Assembly (NCBI GenBank): GCA_029861865.1
Contig: JAOTYL010000019.1
Span: forward strand, 1 to 32,244
Length of the DNA: 32,244 nucleotides
Reading direction: 5' to 3'
From: Myxococcales bacterium
GTDB taxonomy: Bacteria; Myxococcota_A; Polyangia; Polyangiales; Houyiibacteriaceae
Position 1 is the first letter of the stretch; every line of letters begins with the position of its first letter. Positions 22,534-30,319 of the stretch are shown here, one piece after another. The notes under the pieces are model-generated. The model was given only the letters and a program-made list of their open reading frames with translations, searched no databases and was not told where the DNA came from. The position numbers and the translations under genes are program-made.

Positions 22534-24066
22534 ATGTCCCCTAATCTTAGGATGATCCGGCCGTGGGGATTGGTTGCCGGCTCGATGGCTTTGCTACTTG
22601 TCGCAGGCGGGGTCAGCGCGGACGACACACACTATCGCTCTATACCCATTGGCGCTCACGCAATCGCACTTGGGGGCGCCTTTACCGGCGTCGCAGACGA
22701 CGCCTCGGCCGCCTACTTTAACGCCGCTGGCCTCGCGCTGGGGCCCACAGTAGGCATCGCCGGTGGCCTCACGATCAATGCGTGGGAACGCTTTGATCTG
22801 CGAAGGGCATTCGATCAGCCCGACGGCACCGTGGACGCCACGACCAAGCGGGGCCGTACAGTCCCAATCTTCGTCGGCGCCGCGATCAAGCTCGGGCCCA
22901 AGGATGCCTCTGGCCAGAAGAAGTTCACCTTGGCGGTCAGCGTGCTGGAGCCGATCTTCTTCAGCGGAGGCGTCTTCCTGAGGTCGACGTCAGAGCCCTT
23001 GGCCCTGTCGGACACGTATGAAGTCCTGGAAACCGATCGGGCGACCTGGTACGGTTTTTCCTTTGCTAGCCGTCTCAACTTGAAGCAGTCGATCGGCGGC
23101 TCGATCTACTTGAGTGTACGCAAGCTCAATCATGGCGAGACCGGGCTTGCACTGGACGGTGGGACGCCCGTTCCCAGCGATCCGGATAGGTTCGTCGGAA
23201 CGAGCTCGGCGGTAAACACTCAGGCCTTGGGGTTCAAGGCTTTCCACTTCGTTCTACGGTTTGGTTGGCTGTTCCGCATCAAGCCGCAAGTTCAATTCGG
23301 GCTCATGGTCCAACCTCCAGGAATTCCTCTGAAACAAACCGTCAATGCGCTCTCGCAGGGGTTCGTGAACGACAATCGCGATCCCACGATGCCCGGGACG
23401 ACCCAGGCGTACTTTTCGGACGAGAAGGTCGACGCGAAACTCCCCCTTCCTGCGGAGATCGAGGCCGGCCTCGAGTACTGGCCCGCCGAGAAAGTGATGC
23501 TGGCCCTGGACGTGTCGTTTCACGGCCCGGTCCGCTCCAGGCAGCGCGTCGAGATCTCAGATCCAGTTCCGGTGGGAGGCCTGCTTTTCGACTCCGATAC
23601 GAAGCGGCGAGCCATCGGTAACGTCGCGATTGCCAGCGACTTTTCCATCGGCAGGAGGGTGATGATCGAGACAGGGTTTTTCACCGATTTCTCATCCGCG
23701 CGTAAGATCCCCGAAAATCCCGATCAGTATTACAATCCCCGGATCCATCGCTACGGCGGCACCCTTTCGTTGCGCATCAACGCATCGGGCATTGCTCTCG
23801 CGGTGGGTTCGACTTTCATCTACGGCAAGGGAGACGCCGCGGGCGTCGTCGTCGACGCGAACAACCTGCTTCTCGAGTACACACGCACCGAAGCCCGATC
23901 GCGAATCGTCTACCTGCATTTAACCGGCGCGACGCGGGTCGTCGAGGAACTTGGCGACAAGGCTGCACGCCGAATCAAGGCGCGGAGCGAGAAGAAAGAG
24001 GTCGAGGAGGAAGTCCCCACTCCGGACGAAACGGAGCCTAGCACCGGCCCCGCGGAACCGCGCTAG
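22534..24066 (+). CDS. OmpP1/FadL-family outer-membrane transporter-like protein with charged C-terminal tail
   Basis: A 510-residue exported barrel. A signal runs to about residue 31 (SMALLLVAGGVSADD). The family start follows: IGAHAIALGGAFTGVADDAS AAYFNAAGLA, broken here for length. Many amphipathic strands follow to about residue 470. FadL relatives carry hydrophobic compounds across the outer membrane. Unlike most, which end at the last strand, this protein continues for about 45 residues after it with a lysine/glutamate-rich, then acidic and proline-rich tail (RSEKKEVEEEVPTPDETEPS). ATG 22552 is an alternative start with a shorter n-region. It is probably the last gene of the P3 unit; a convergent hdeD-like gene lies 19 bp beyond. 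Confidence 0.8.
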   Translation: MSPNLRMIRPWGLVAGSMALLLVAGGVSADDTHYRSIPIGAHAIALGGAFTGVADDASAAYFNAAGLALGPTVGIAGGLTINAWERFDLRRAFDQPDGTVDATTKRGRTVPIFVGAAIKLGPKDASGQKKFTLAVSVLEPIFFSGGVFLRSTSEPLALSDTYEVLETDRATWYGFSFASRLNLKQSIGGSIYLSVRKLNHGETGLALDGGTPVPSDPDRFVGTSSAVNTQALGFKAFHFVLRFGWLFRIKPQVQFGLMVQPPGIPLKQTVNALSQGFVNDNRDPTMPGTTQAYFSDEKVDAKLPLPAEIEAGLEYWPAEKVMLALDVSFHGPVRSRQRVEISDPVPVGGLLFDSDTKRRAIGNVAIASDFSIGRRVMIETGFFTDFSSARKIPENPDQYYNPRIHRYGGTLSLRINASGIALAVGSTFIYGKGDAAGVVVDANNLLLEYTRTEARSRIVYLHLTGATRVVEELGDKAARRIKARSEKKEVEEEVPTPDETEPSTGPAEPR

Positions 24067-24085
24067 CGGCAAGCTCGGTCGTGTC

Positions 24086-24667
24086 CTAGGCGGCCAGGGC
24101 CTCGTTCGCGGCACCGCGTGCAGCCCGGCTGAGCGATGCCATCGACGAGCCGGCGAAGATCATGTGAACGCCTGCGATCGTGCCGACGGCCCACATTCCT
24201 GAAACGGGGAACTGCCGCCAGATCATGACCCCGAGGACCAACGCGGCGATGCCGCTGAAGAACGTCCAGCCCCAACCCTTGATCGGCCGGAGTCGAAACG
24301 CGTAAATGATTTCAAAGACGCCGTCGACGAAGAGGTACGCCGCCAAGAACAGGGTTAGCGTGGCTAGTCCCATCCCAGGTCGGGCGATCAGGTAGCCTCC
24401 CGCAACCAGCGTCAGAGCGCCGAGGGCGAACATGAGCAAACCCCGTCCAAACGAGCCCATCTTGAAGGCGAGAAACAGCCTCGAGATACCCGACACGATC
24501 AGCAGCGCGCCCACGGCGATCGTCACCGAGAGCCCCGCAACCAAGGGCGAGATGACCGCCAACACGCCTGCGATCGCGATGCCGATCCCAAGCGCCATGC
24601 CAAGGCCAGCATGCCGCTTGATGGTGCTGAGCATATCCTGATCCACTTCTTCGATTCCGTTCGTCAT
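24086..24667 (-). CDS. HdeD-family (DUF308) acid-resistance-type membrane protein
   Basis: A 193-residue inner-membrane protein with six transmembrane segments in three pairs (about 20-65, 72-115, 125-170), typical of HdeD/DUF308. Repeated motifs include GVLAVISPLVAGLSVTIAVG, GALTLVAGGYLIARPGMGLA and GIAALVLGVMIWRQFP. E. coli HdeD contributes to acid resistance at high cell density; the mechanism is unclear. ATG 24667 has GGAGG six bases upstream. It is transcribed leftward, convergent with the FadL-like gene and divergent from the histone-like gene. I found no sigma-54 element in its upstream region. Confidence 0.85.
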   Translation of the reverse strand: MTNGIEEVDQDMLSTIKRHAGLGMALGIGIAIAGVLAVISPLVAGLSVTIAVGALLIVSGISRLFLAFKMGSFGRGLLMFALGALTLVAGGYLIARPGMGLATLTLFLAAYLFVDGVFEIIYAFRLRPIKGWGWTFFSGIAALVLGVMIWRQFPVSGMWAVGTIAGVHMIFAGSSMASLSRAARGAANEALAA

Positions 24668-24794
24668 AGTTTGCCTCCAAGTCGGACATCGAAGCCCCGC
24701 GCAAGACAAATTGCAAGGACGAATTGGAGAACCGATGCATGAACGTTGTTGAACTAACTCGGTCAGTGCGTCTACAGTGCGCCCACACATCAAG

Positions 24795-24807
24795 GGGACA
24801 TGGTCCC
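24795..24807. promoter_or_regulatory. Short palindrome just before the H1-like gene's ribosome binding site
   Basis: GGGAC-ATG-GTCCC has perfect 5-bp arms and ends one base before the GAGGAG ribosome binding site of the next gene. It could be an operator or a small mRNA hairpin affecting translation; chance is possible at this length. Confidence 0.3.
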
Positions 24808-24819
24808 GAGGAGACGCTG

Positions 24820-25149
24820 ATGGCGACTGCAAAGAAGAGAAAAGCACCTGCGAAGAAGCGCGCGGCCAAGAAGAAGCCGACGTTGGCCGCACGGATACGC
24901 GCTGAGTACGCGAAACTCAAGAAGGATGCCGCGGCACACGACAAGAAGGTCAAGGCAGACCTTGCCGCGCTCAAGAAGAAAGCCGAGAAGAAGCGCGCCG
25001 CGAACAAGAAGAAGCTCGCGGCCGCGGAGAAGAAGCTGAAAGCCGCGCTGAAGCCGAAGAAGAAGCGCGCCACGAAGAAACGCACGACCAAGAAACGGGC
25101 CCCCGCCAAGAAGCGCACCACGAAAAAGGCCCCGGCGAAGAAGAAATAG
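24820..25149 (+). CDS. Histone H1-like lysine-rich DNA-binding protein
   Basis: A 109-residue, extremely basic protein made mostly of Lys, Ala, Arg and Thr. Residues 1-18 and about 78-109 are KKRxxAKK-type repeats (PAKKRAAKKK; RATKKRTTKKRAPAKKRTTK) as in bacterial H1/Hc1-like proteins. Residues 20-75 form a charged helix (IRAEYAKLKKDAAAHDKKVK). ATG 24820 has GAGGAG six bases upstream; an in-frame ATG at 24724 lacks such a site and would add a non-basic stretch. It probably binds DNA non-specifically and compacts the nucleoid. It is followed by the P4 control region. Alternative roles in RNA or polyphosphate binding cannot be excluded. Confidence 0.8.
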   Translation: MATAKKRKAPAKKRAAKKKPTLAARIRAEYAKLKKDAAAHDKKVKADLAALKKKAEKKRAANKKKLAAAEKKLKAALKPKKKRATKKRTTKKRAPAKKRTTKKAPAKKK

Positions 25150-25251
25150 CCGCCGAAAACGCCTTGCGGGAGCCCAGGACGCGGCGGCCCGATGGCTGGC
25201 GGCGAAGGCGCAACATCTCCCTGGAAACACGAGGATGGAACCTGATTACGG

Positions 25252-25269
25252 AGGGCGAGATCCTGCCCC
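25252..25269. promoter_or_regulatory. Distal upstream activator site of P4
   Basis: AGGGCGA-GATC-CTGCCCC: near-perfect first half and five of seven matches in the second. It is centred 30 bp before the proximal site and 114.5 bp before the -24 GG. Confidence 0.6.
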
Positions 25270-25281
25270 CCGGTCGATCTG

Positions 25282-25299
25282 GGTGCGATATCTCGACCC
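25282..25299. promoter_or_regulatory. Proximal upstream activator site of P4
   Basis: GGTGCGA-TATC-TCGACCC: CGA-TATC-TCG core identical to the P2 proximal site, with arms matching except at one pair. It is centred 84.5 bp upstream of the P4 -24 GG. Confidence 0.7.
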
Positions 25300-25374
25300 G
25301 TTGCGGATCATCTCTGGTTGGCTGAGAGCGCGATTCCGTGCGTTTGAGTTTGGATCGGTTCTTACGCGAGGTCC

Positions 25375-25388
25375 GGCACGCGGTTTGC
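25375..25388 (+). promoter_or_regulatory. Sigma-54 promoter P4
   Basis: GGCACGCGGTTTGC: GG and GC separated by 10 bases, both consensus blocks intact. The transcript start is predicted near 25400, about 59 bases before ATG 25459. Confidence 0.87.
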
Positions 25389-25458
25389 AGCGGGTGCACC
25401 TTCAACGTCGAGCGGTTGGGAGCGCCACACCGAGGCCCACCCGCTCGTCACCAAGACG

Positions 25459-27444
25459 ATGCACAACGTAATTCAAATGGCCGACAATACGCGCTCCGAA
25501 TTCCTGTCATTCAAGGAGCGACACGCCTCGAAGCTCGCCAGACGGTGTCAGCCGCGGGATGCTGACATCTTTTGGCTGCGCTTCGAGCGGTACTTCGAGG
25601 ACATCTACTACCCTTTGGTCGAGCTTTACGGGACTCGACCCGACTTCGAGGCGCAGGTCGAATCGCTCTTCGAGGTCATGGTGGAGGCTTACGCCGCACG
25701 TCCTGAGCCCCTGCGCCTGCTGGATCTCGAACGTCAGTTCACGCCGGACTGGTTCGAGCGCTCCAACATGGTGGGCTACGTCTGTTATCCGGATCTCTTC
25801 GCTGAGACGCTGGAAGGGGTCAGGAGCAAAATCGGCTACCTCGAGGAGCTCGGCGTCACCTACCTGCACCTAATGCCACTGCTCCATCCCGGGCCGGCAC
25901 CCAACGACGGTGGCTATGCCGTGATGGACTACCGCGCGGTGAAACCCGAGCTGGGCACGATGGACGATCTCCGGACGTTGGCGACGGACTTGCGTGAGCG
26001 GGGCATCTCCCTTTGCGTCGACCTGGTCGTGAACCACACGGCAAAAGAGCACGACTGGGCGCAACGAGCCGTCTCCGGTGAAACGAAGTACTTGGACTAC
26101 TACTACACCTTCTCCGATCGCACGTTGCCGGACGACTACGAGAGAACGCTACCAGAGATCTTCCCGGATGACGCGCCCGGTAGCTTTACCTGGTGCCCCG
26201 AGATGGCAGGAACAGGCCGTTGGGTTTGGACGACGTTCATGGACTACCAGTGGGATCTCAACTATGCGAATCCCACTGTTTTTCGGGAGATGTTGGACAT
26301 CATGTTCTTCCTGGCCAACCAGGGGATCGATGTCTTGCGGCTCGATGCCGCGCCGTTCATCTGGAAGCGGCTTGGCACCGACTGCCAGAACCAACCGGAA
26401 GTCTTCGATTTGATCCAGGTCTTTCGGGGGTTGATGCGAGTCGTGGCACCGGGGTTGGTTTTCAAGGCCGAGGCGATCGTGCCGCCCGATCAGCTCCAGC
26501 AATACATCGGTGTGAAAACGACCACGGGGAAGCAATGCGAGCTTGCGTACAACAATCAGTTGATGGTGTTGCTTTGGAGCGCGCTAGCGACCCGGAAGGC
26601 CACCCTCTTGTCTCACGTGCTTCAGAAGCGCGCCCCACCCGTGCTCATCGATTCGAGCGTCGTGGCCTACATACGTAATCACGACGACATTGGTTGGGCC
26701 ATGTCCAATGAAGACCTCTCCGACATTGGGGAAGATCCCACGCAACACCGAAGATTTCTGAATGACTCTTACGTCGGAACATTCCCCGGCTCCTTCGCCA
26801 AAGGGGAGCTGTTCCAGTTCAATCCTGTGACAGGCGATGCCCGACTCTGTGGGACGACCGCCTCTTTGACGGGGTTGGAGTCTGCGCTCGAGCTTGACGA
26901 CGAAGGGGCAATCGACTTGGCGGTTCGGCGAATCCTTCTCCTGCACAGTGCAATCGCGTTCAGCACCGGCATTCCTCTCGTCTACATGGGCGACGAGATC
27001 GGCCTGCTGAACTACTACGCGTACACCGAGGATTTCAACAAGGCGAGCGATAGCCGCTGGCTCCAAAGGCCGCCCATGGACTGGAACAAAGCCGAGCGAC
27101 GCCATGACCCGACGAGCGTCGAAGGCCGAATCCACAAGGGCCTGAAGGACCTCCTCCGGGCTCGCAAGTCCTGCTCGCTGCTACACAGCTTTGCCGCAGT
27201 CTCGCCGATCTGGACCGACAACGAACACGTCTGGGCTGTTTGCCGCCGGCGGCCGGAAGGGACCGCCCTGTTCCTCGCAAATTTTGCCGAAAGCTGGCAG
27301 TCGGCGGATGCAGGGATTATCGCGAACAGCGGCCTCACCGACCCCGTTCGTAACCTTCTCGCTCCAGGAACTCACCTCAACGCTTCCCAAGGGCGCCTTC
27401 ACCTCGCACCCTACGAAACCCTGGTGCTGACTGGTGACCAGTAG
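25459..27444 (+). CDS. Amylosucrase (GH13 subfamily 4)
   Basis: A 661-residue GH13 enzyme that uses sucrose to make alpha-1,4-glucan and fructose. Visible family features are YVCYPDLFAETLEGVRSKIG near 107-125, the VNHTAKEHDW block near 191, and WTTFMDYQWDLNYANP near 257-272. The nucleophile is Asp296 in DVLRLDAAPF, the acid/base Glu338 in FKAEAIV, and His408/Asp409/Asp410 are in RNHDDIGW. The helical N-terminal domain (residues 1-95) and the C-terminal beta domain are both present, and the length is like that of known amylosucrases. No signal peptide is seen, so it acts in the cytoplasm. It is the first gene of the P4 unit. Sucrose hydrolase is an alternative activity. Confidence 0.9.
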   Translation: MHNVIQMADNTRSEFLSFKERHASKLARRCQPRDADIFWLRFERYFEDIYYPLVELYGTRPDFEAQVESLFEVMVEAYAARPEPLRLLDLERQFTPDWFERSNMVGYVCYPDLFAETLEGVRSKIGYLEELGVTYLHLMPLLHPGPAPNDGGYAVMDYRAVKPELGTMDDLRTLATDLRERGISLCVDLVVNHTAKEHDWAQRAVSGETKYLDYYYTFSDRTLPDDYERTLPEIFPDDAPGSFTWCPEMAGTGRWVWTTFMDYQWDLNYANPTVFREMLDIMFFLANQGIDVLRLDAAPFIWKRLGTDCQNQPEVFDLIQVFRGLMRVVAPGLVFKAEAIVPPDQLQQYIGVKTTTGKQCELAYNNQLMVLLWSALATRKATLLSHVLQKRAPPVLIDSSVVAYIRNHDDIGWAMSNEDLSDIGEDPTQHRRFLNDSYVGTFPGSFAKGELFQFNPVTGDARLCGTTASLTGLESALELDDEGAIDLAVRRILLLHSAIAFSTGIPLVYMGDEIGLLNYYAYTEDFNKASDSRWLQRPPMDWNKAERRHDPTSVEGRIHKGLKDLLRARKSCSLLHSFAAVSPIWTDNEHVWAVCRRRPEGTALFLANFAESWQSADAGIIANSGLTDPVRNLLAPGTHLNASQGRLHLAPYETLVLTGDQ

Positions 27445-28507
27445 CTCCCCCCTAACGAAGCCGCGTATCGCATTTCTCCTGGTGCTGTCGCTTGGCATCA
27501 CGCTGCTGCTCTTGTGGGTGGTAGAACCGTTCGTCGTGGCGGTCGTGATGGCGGCGGTCCTCGCTGCGCTTGTTCACCCGTTCTATCGCAAAGTCCGAGG
27601 ACAGCTGGGTGACCATGAGTCGCTTGCCTCCGCCGTCACTGTCTTGCTAAGCCTGTTTCTCGTCATCGTTCCATTGGTCCTATTTCTGGGAATTGTCGTC
27701 GGTGAAGCCATCAACCTCAGCCAGTCGGCGGCACAGTGGATGACCACGCACGCTCAAGCGTCGGAAACCCTGCAACATCAGATTGAGCAAGATCCCACTC
27801 TCAAGCGTTTGCTGCCCTACCAGGACGAAATCGTAGAGAAGGTCAGCGAACTGGCGTCCGACGCGGGGTCCTTTGTTGCGGGAAAGCTGGCCGACAGTGC
27901 AAGGGGCACTGCGGAGTTCTTCCTGATGCTCTTCATCACGCTCTACGCGATGTTCTTCTTCCTGACCGATGGTCGAGCAATCGTGGATTCGGTGCTGCGG
28001 TTTACGCCGCTCTCGGACGATGACAAGGCTCGTGTGCTTGGTACATTTACCTCCGTCGGTCGCGCGACACTGAGGGGCACCTTGACGATCGGCATCGTGC
28101 AGGGCGCGCTCGCAGGACTCTCGTTCTGGGTGGCGGGTATCGAAGGAGCGGTGTTTTGGGGCGCGGTGATGGCTCTGCTGTCGATCATCCCAGGCATCGG
28201 CGCTGCGCTGGTGTGGGTGCCAGTCGTGATCTTCTTGGCGCTGGACGGGCAGACCGGAGCCGCCGTCGGTGTTGGGCTGTGGTGCGCGATCATCGTCGGC
28301 ACCGCGGACAACGTCCTGCGGCCGGTGTTGATAGGGAAGGATACCGAAATGCCGGACTTGCTCGTGATGCTGACCACACTCGGTGGTTTGGCGGCCTTTG
28401 GCGCTTCGGGCATCGTCATTGGGCCCCTCATCGGAGCGCTCTCGCTGACGATTTGGAAGCTCTGGGGCAGCGCCATCGACGAAGCTGGCGGCGAGGAGTG
28501 TCCATGA
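27434..28507 (+). CDS. AI-2E-family (PerM-type) membrane transporter
   Basis: A 357-residue integral membrane protein starting at GTG 27434 and overlapping the amylosucrase stop by 11 bp. About eight transmembrane segments are visible, with the family pattern: two N-terminal segments (IAFLLVLSLGITLLLLWVVE), a soluble insert at about 95-150, and the C-terminal blocks GALAGLSFWVAGIEGAVFWG, LLSIIPGIGAALVWVPVVIF and PVLIGKDTEMPDLLVMLTTL. The family includes exporters of AI-2 and sodium/proton antiporters, and the substrate cannot be told from sequence. Its place between a glucan-forming enzyme and a porin might suggest transport of a sugar or ion, but this is inference only. Confidence 0.87.
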   Translation: MTSSSPLTKPRIAFLLVLSLGITLLLLWVVEPFVVAVVMAAVLAALVHPFYRKVRGQLGDHESLASAVTVLLSLFLVIVPLVLFLGIVVGEAINLSQSAAQWMTTHAQASETLQHQIEQDPTLKRLLPYQDEIVEKVSELASDAGSFVAGKLADSARGTAEFFLMLFITLYAMFFFLTDGRAIVDSVLRFTPLSDDDKARVLGTFTSVGRATLRGTLTIGIVQGALAGLSFWVAGIEGAVFWGAVMALLSIIPGIGAALVWVPVVIFLALDGQTGAAVGVGLWCAIIVGTADNVLRPVLIGKDTEMPDLLVMLTTLGGLAAFGASGIVIGPLIGALSLTIWKLWGSAIDEAGGEECP

Positions 28508-29937
28508 AAGCGCGCGCGCTATCGACACTGGCAGTGGCTGCCTTGCTTGGCTTTGGCGTTTCCGCAGGGGCGCAGGAAGAGGACAAGCCCGAACGGCCGC
28601 CGCCGACCACGGGGGCGCTTCCCTTCGACGATCCCACCATTGAGCCCCCGCGAGACGAGGATCTGCAGATCGAACAGACGCCGGACGCCGAGCTGGCGCA
28701 GGAGGCGGACGAGCCTGGAAGGGCGCCGATCGAGCCCGAGAAGCTAGACACGGAAGCCGCCGAATCCCCTGCTCCTCACGAGGACGAGGGGCCTGACGTC
28801 AAGGTCGTCTACGACGAGGCCTTTCTCCTCAGCGTCAACGACTGGTTCACTCTGACCCTCGGCGGTCTGGTGCAGGCTCGCTACACCCTCAACTATCGAA
28901 CGGAGCCGCCGACCGATATCGTGACGCTGGAGCGCGAAAAGCAAGTCGCACAAGGGTTTGATGTCGCGCGTGCTCGGTTTCAACTGGGCATCGGGCTGAC
29001 CGAATTCGTGGCTTTGTACATGCGCATCGGTGTGGTCGCCGGCGGCAGCTTCAGCTTCCAAAAGGCGTTCATCGACCTGAAGTGGAAGTACTTCCGCGTA
29101 CGCGCCGGGGTCTTCATGGTCGATTTCATTGCTGAGGATTTGTTGGGTCCTACCGACCTCTACTTCCTCGATTACTCGATCGTCGAAAATGTCTATTCAC
29201 CAGGTAGCTCCAAGGGCGCGATGTTCACCTATCTGCGCGATCGTTTCTCGATCAATCTCGGCTACTCGGACGGCCTGCGAACGGGTTTCTCCGAAATCCG
29301 GGCTCCCATCAATGCGGACTTCGCCTTCACCGTGCGCGCACAATACGCTTGGGGGGAAGCGGGGCTAGCGGGCTTCAACCGGCTCACCACGCGCCGTGGC
29401 GAGCCGTTCGGCATCCGCCTCGGTGGCGCACTTCATTATCAGCAAGGGGGACGTACCCAGGGAAGCCTTCCTGTAAGGATCGGCCTCGGGACCGTCGACC
29501 TCTCGATGCGTGGAAGCGGTTGGAGCGTATTGCTATCGGGGAACGTTGGTCAGGATGCGGTCGACGCAAGCGCGACCGATGAATCCGGTGAGATTCTCTC
29601 GGGAGCCGTCTCGCTGACGGGTGGCGCCTTCGTCTCAGAACGCGTTCAGGTGTTTGGCCGATATGCGATCGTGATAAAGCCAAGGATTCAAGGCGTGCTT
29701 CCTCCGGGGTTACCGGACGAGATCATTGGCCTACCGAGCAATTTCCAGTCATTCGGCTTCGGCTTTTCGTACTTCATCCTCCCTCGGCGCGACAACGTGA
29801 AGGTATCGAGCGACTTCAACTACTTCCTCGGCCGGGAGCGTGGAAGCCTCGTGCCGACCTCCCCTCTAAACTCGATCCAGCCCAACGACGCGGGCAGCCA
29901 GTTCGCCTGGCGGGTTCAGCTGAGCGGCAGGTTTTAG
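28504..29937 (+). CDS. Phosphate-selective-porin-like outer-membrane protein
   Basis: A 477-residue exported protein starting at ATG 28504, which overlaps the previous stop by 4 bp (ATGA). The signal ends at VSAGAQE (about residue 23). Residues 24-100 are an acidic, proline-rich periplasmic segment without a coiled-coil pattern. The barrel follows from about 110 (WFTLTLGGLVQARYTLNY, ARARFQLGIGLTEFVALYMR, FIDLKWKYFRVRAGVFMVDF) and ends in the strand AWRVQLSGRF with terminal Phe. The pattern is that of OprP/OprO-type porins. It is the last gene of the P4 unit and probably supplies outer-membrane passage for a substrate used with the permease. Confidence 0.75.
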   Translation: MKARALSTLAVAALLGFGVSAGAQEEDKPERPPPTTGALPFDDPTIEPPRDEDLQIEQTPDAELAQEADEPGRAPIEPEKLDTEAAESPAPHEDEGPDVKVVYDEAFLLSVNDWFTLTLGGLVQARYTLNYRTEPPTDIVTLEREKQVAQGFDVARARFQLGIGLTEFVALYMRIGVVAGGSFSFQKAFIDLKWKYFRVRAGVFMVDFIAEDLLGPTDLYFLDYSIVENVYSPGSSKGAMFTYLRDRFSINLGYSDGLRTGFSEIRAPINADFAFTVRAQYAWGEAGLAGFNRLTTRRGEPFGIRLGGALHYQQGGRTQGSLPVRIGLGTVDLSMRGSGWSVLLSGNVGQDAVDASATDESGEILSGAVSLTGGAFVSERVQVFGRYAIVIKPRIQGVLPPGLPDEIIGLPSNFQSFGFGFSYFILPRRDNVKVSSDFNYFLGRERGSLVPTSPLNSIQPNDAGSQFAWRVQLSGRF

Positions 29938-30201
29938 CAAGTCACTCCTCCCCTCGTTTTGAAGGCGAACGCGGTCCTCGTACCAATTCGCGCCTGTTAG
30001 CTACCGCGCGTTCGCCGCAGCACATCAAACACCGCGAACATCGCGCCGACCTCCACAAGCTCCCGATTCACATCGGGGATTTGTGACATTGTCATAAGAA
30101 TGTCCGGAAACGCGTTTTGTTCGTGTTCTTTGGATGTGTTCTCATCGATACCTGTCCGCGAAACCGTTCGAGAATCGTCGGAGTCGGGTGAAGAGCCGGC
30201 T

Positions 30202-30224
30202 GTTCGATTCCCACCGCCTCCACC
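30202..30224 (+). other. tmRNA/tRNA 3'-end-like fragment, candidate att core
   Basis: GTTCGATTCCCACCGCCTCC followed by ACC reads like the T-loop plus 3' acceptor end of a tmRNA (ssrA), whose usual end is GTTCGATTCCCGCCGCCTCC then ACCA. The upstream bases do not form a T stem, and no tmRNA tag or 5' acceptor arm is present, so it is a fragment. Such fragments mark att sites of elements that integrate in ssrA. Confidence 0.5.
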
Positions 30225-30258
30225 GATAAGCACTTGGAATCATTTCGCTTTGATCTCG

Positions 30259-30319
30259 GGTGGCAAAATCACTGGCAAAAACCTGGTGGGAAACTGTGGT
30301 TGTTTCACTTTTTGCCACC
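30259..30319. repeat. Inverted repeat with 10-bp arms
   Basis: GGTGGCAAAA at 30259-30268 and TTTTGCCACC at 30310-30319 are perfect inverted copies 41 bases apart. GGCAAAA also occurs within the loop (from 30274) and again just after the right arm (from 30320), all inside the integrase-remnant frame. They may be recombinase-binding core or arm sites, or chance. Confidence 0.35.

Larger units (their letters stand above)
25150..25458. other. Control region of the amylosucrase unit
   Basis: This 309-bp gap contains no gene that I can support. It holds two activator palindromes and the sigma-54 promoter P4, listed separately, and about 70 bases of leader and spacing before the amylosucrase start. 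No clear terminator of the H1-like gene was seen. Confidence 0.7.

Noticed and set aside
24668-24819. Sigma-54 promoter for the HdeD-like or H1-like gene
   Set aside because: TTGC-containing stretches exist but none has GG ten bases before GC in the correct direction, and no GGGGCGA-type palindrome is present.
30202-30224. A functional tRNA or tmRNA gene
   Set aside because: Only the T-loop and 3' acceptor side are present; the T stem does not pair and the 5' half is missing.
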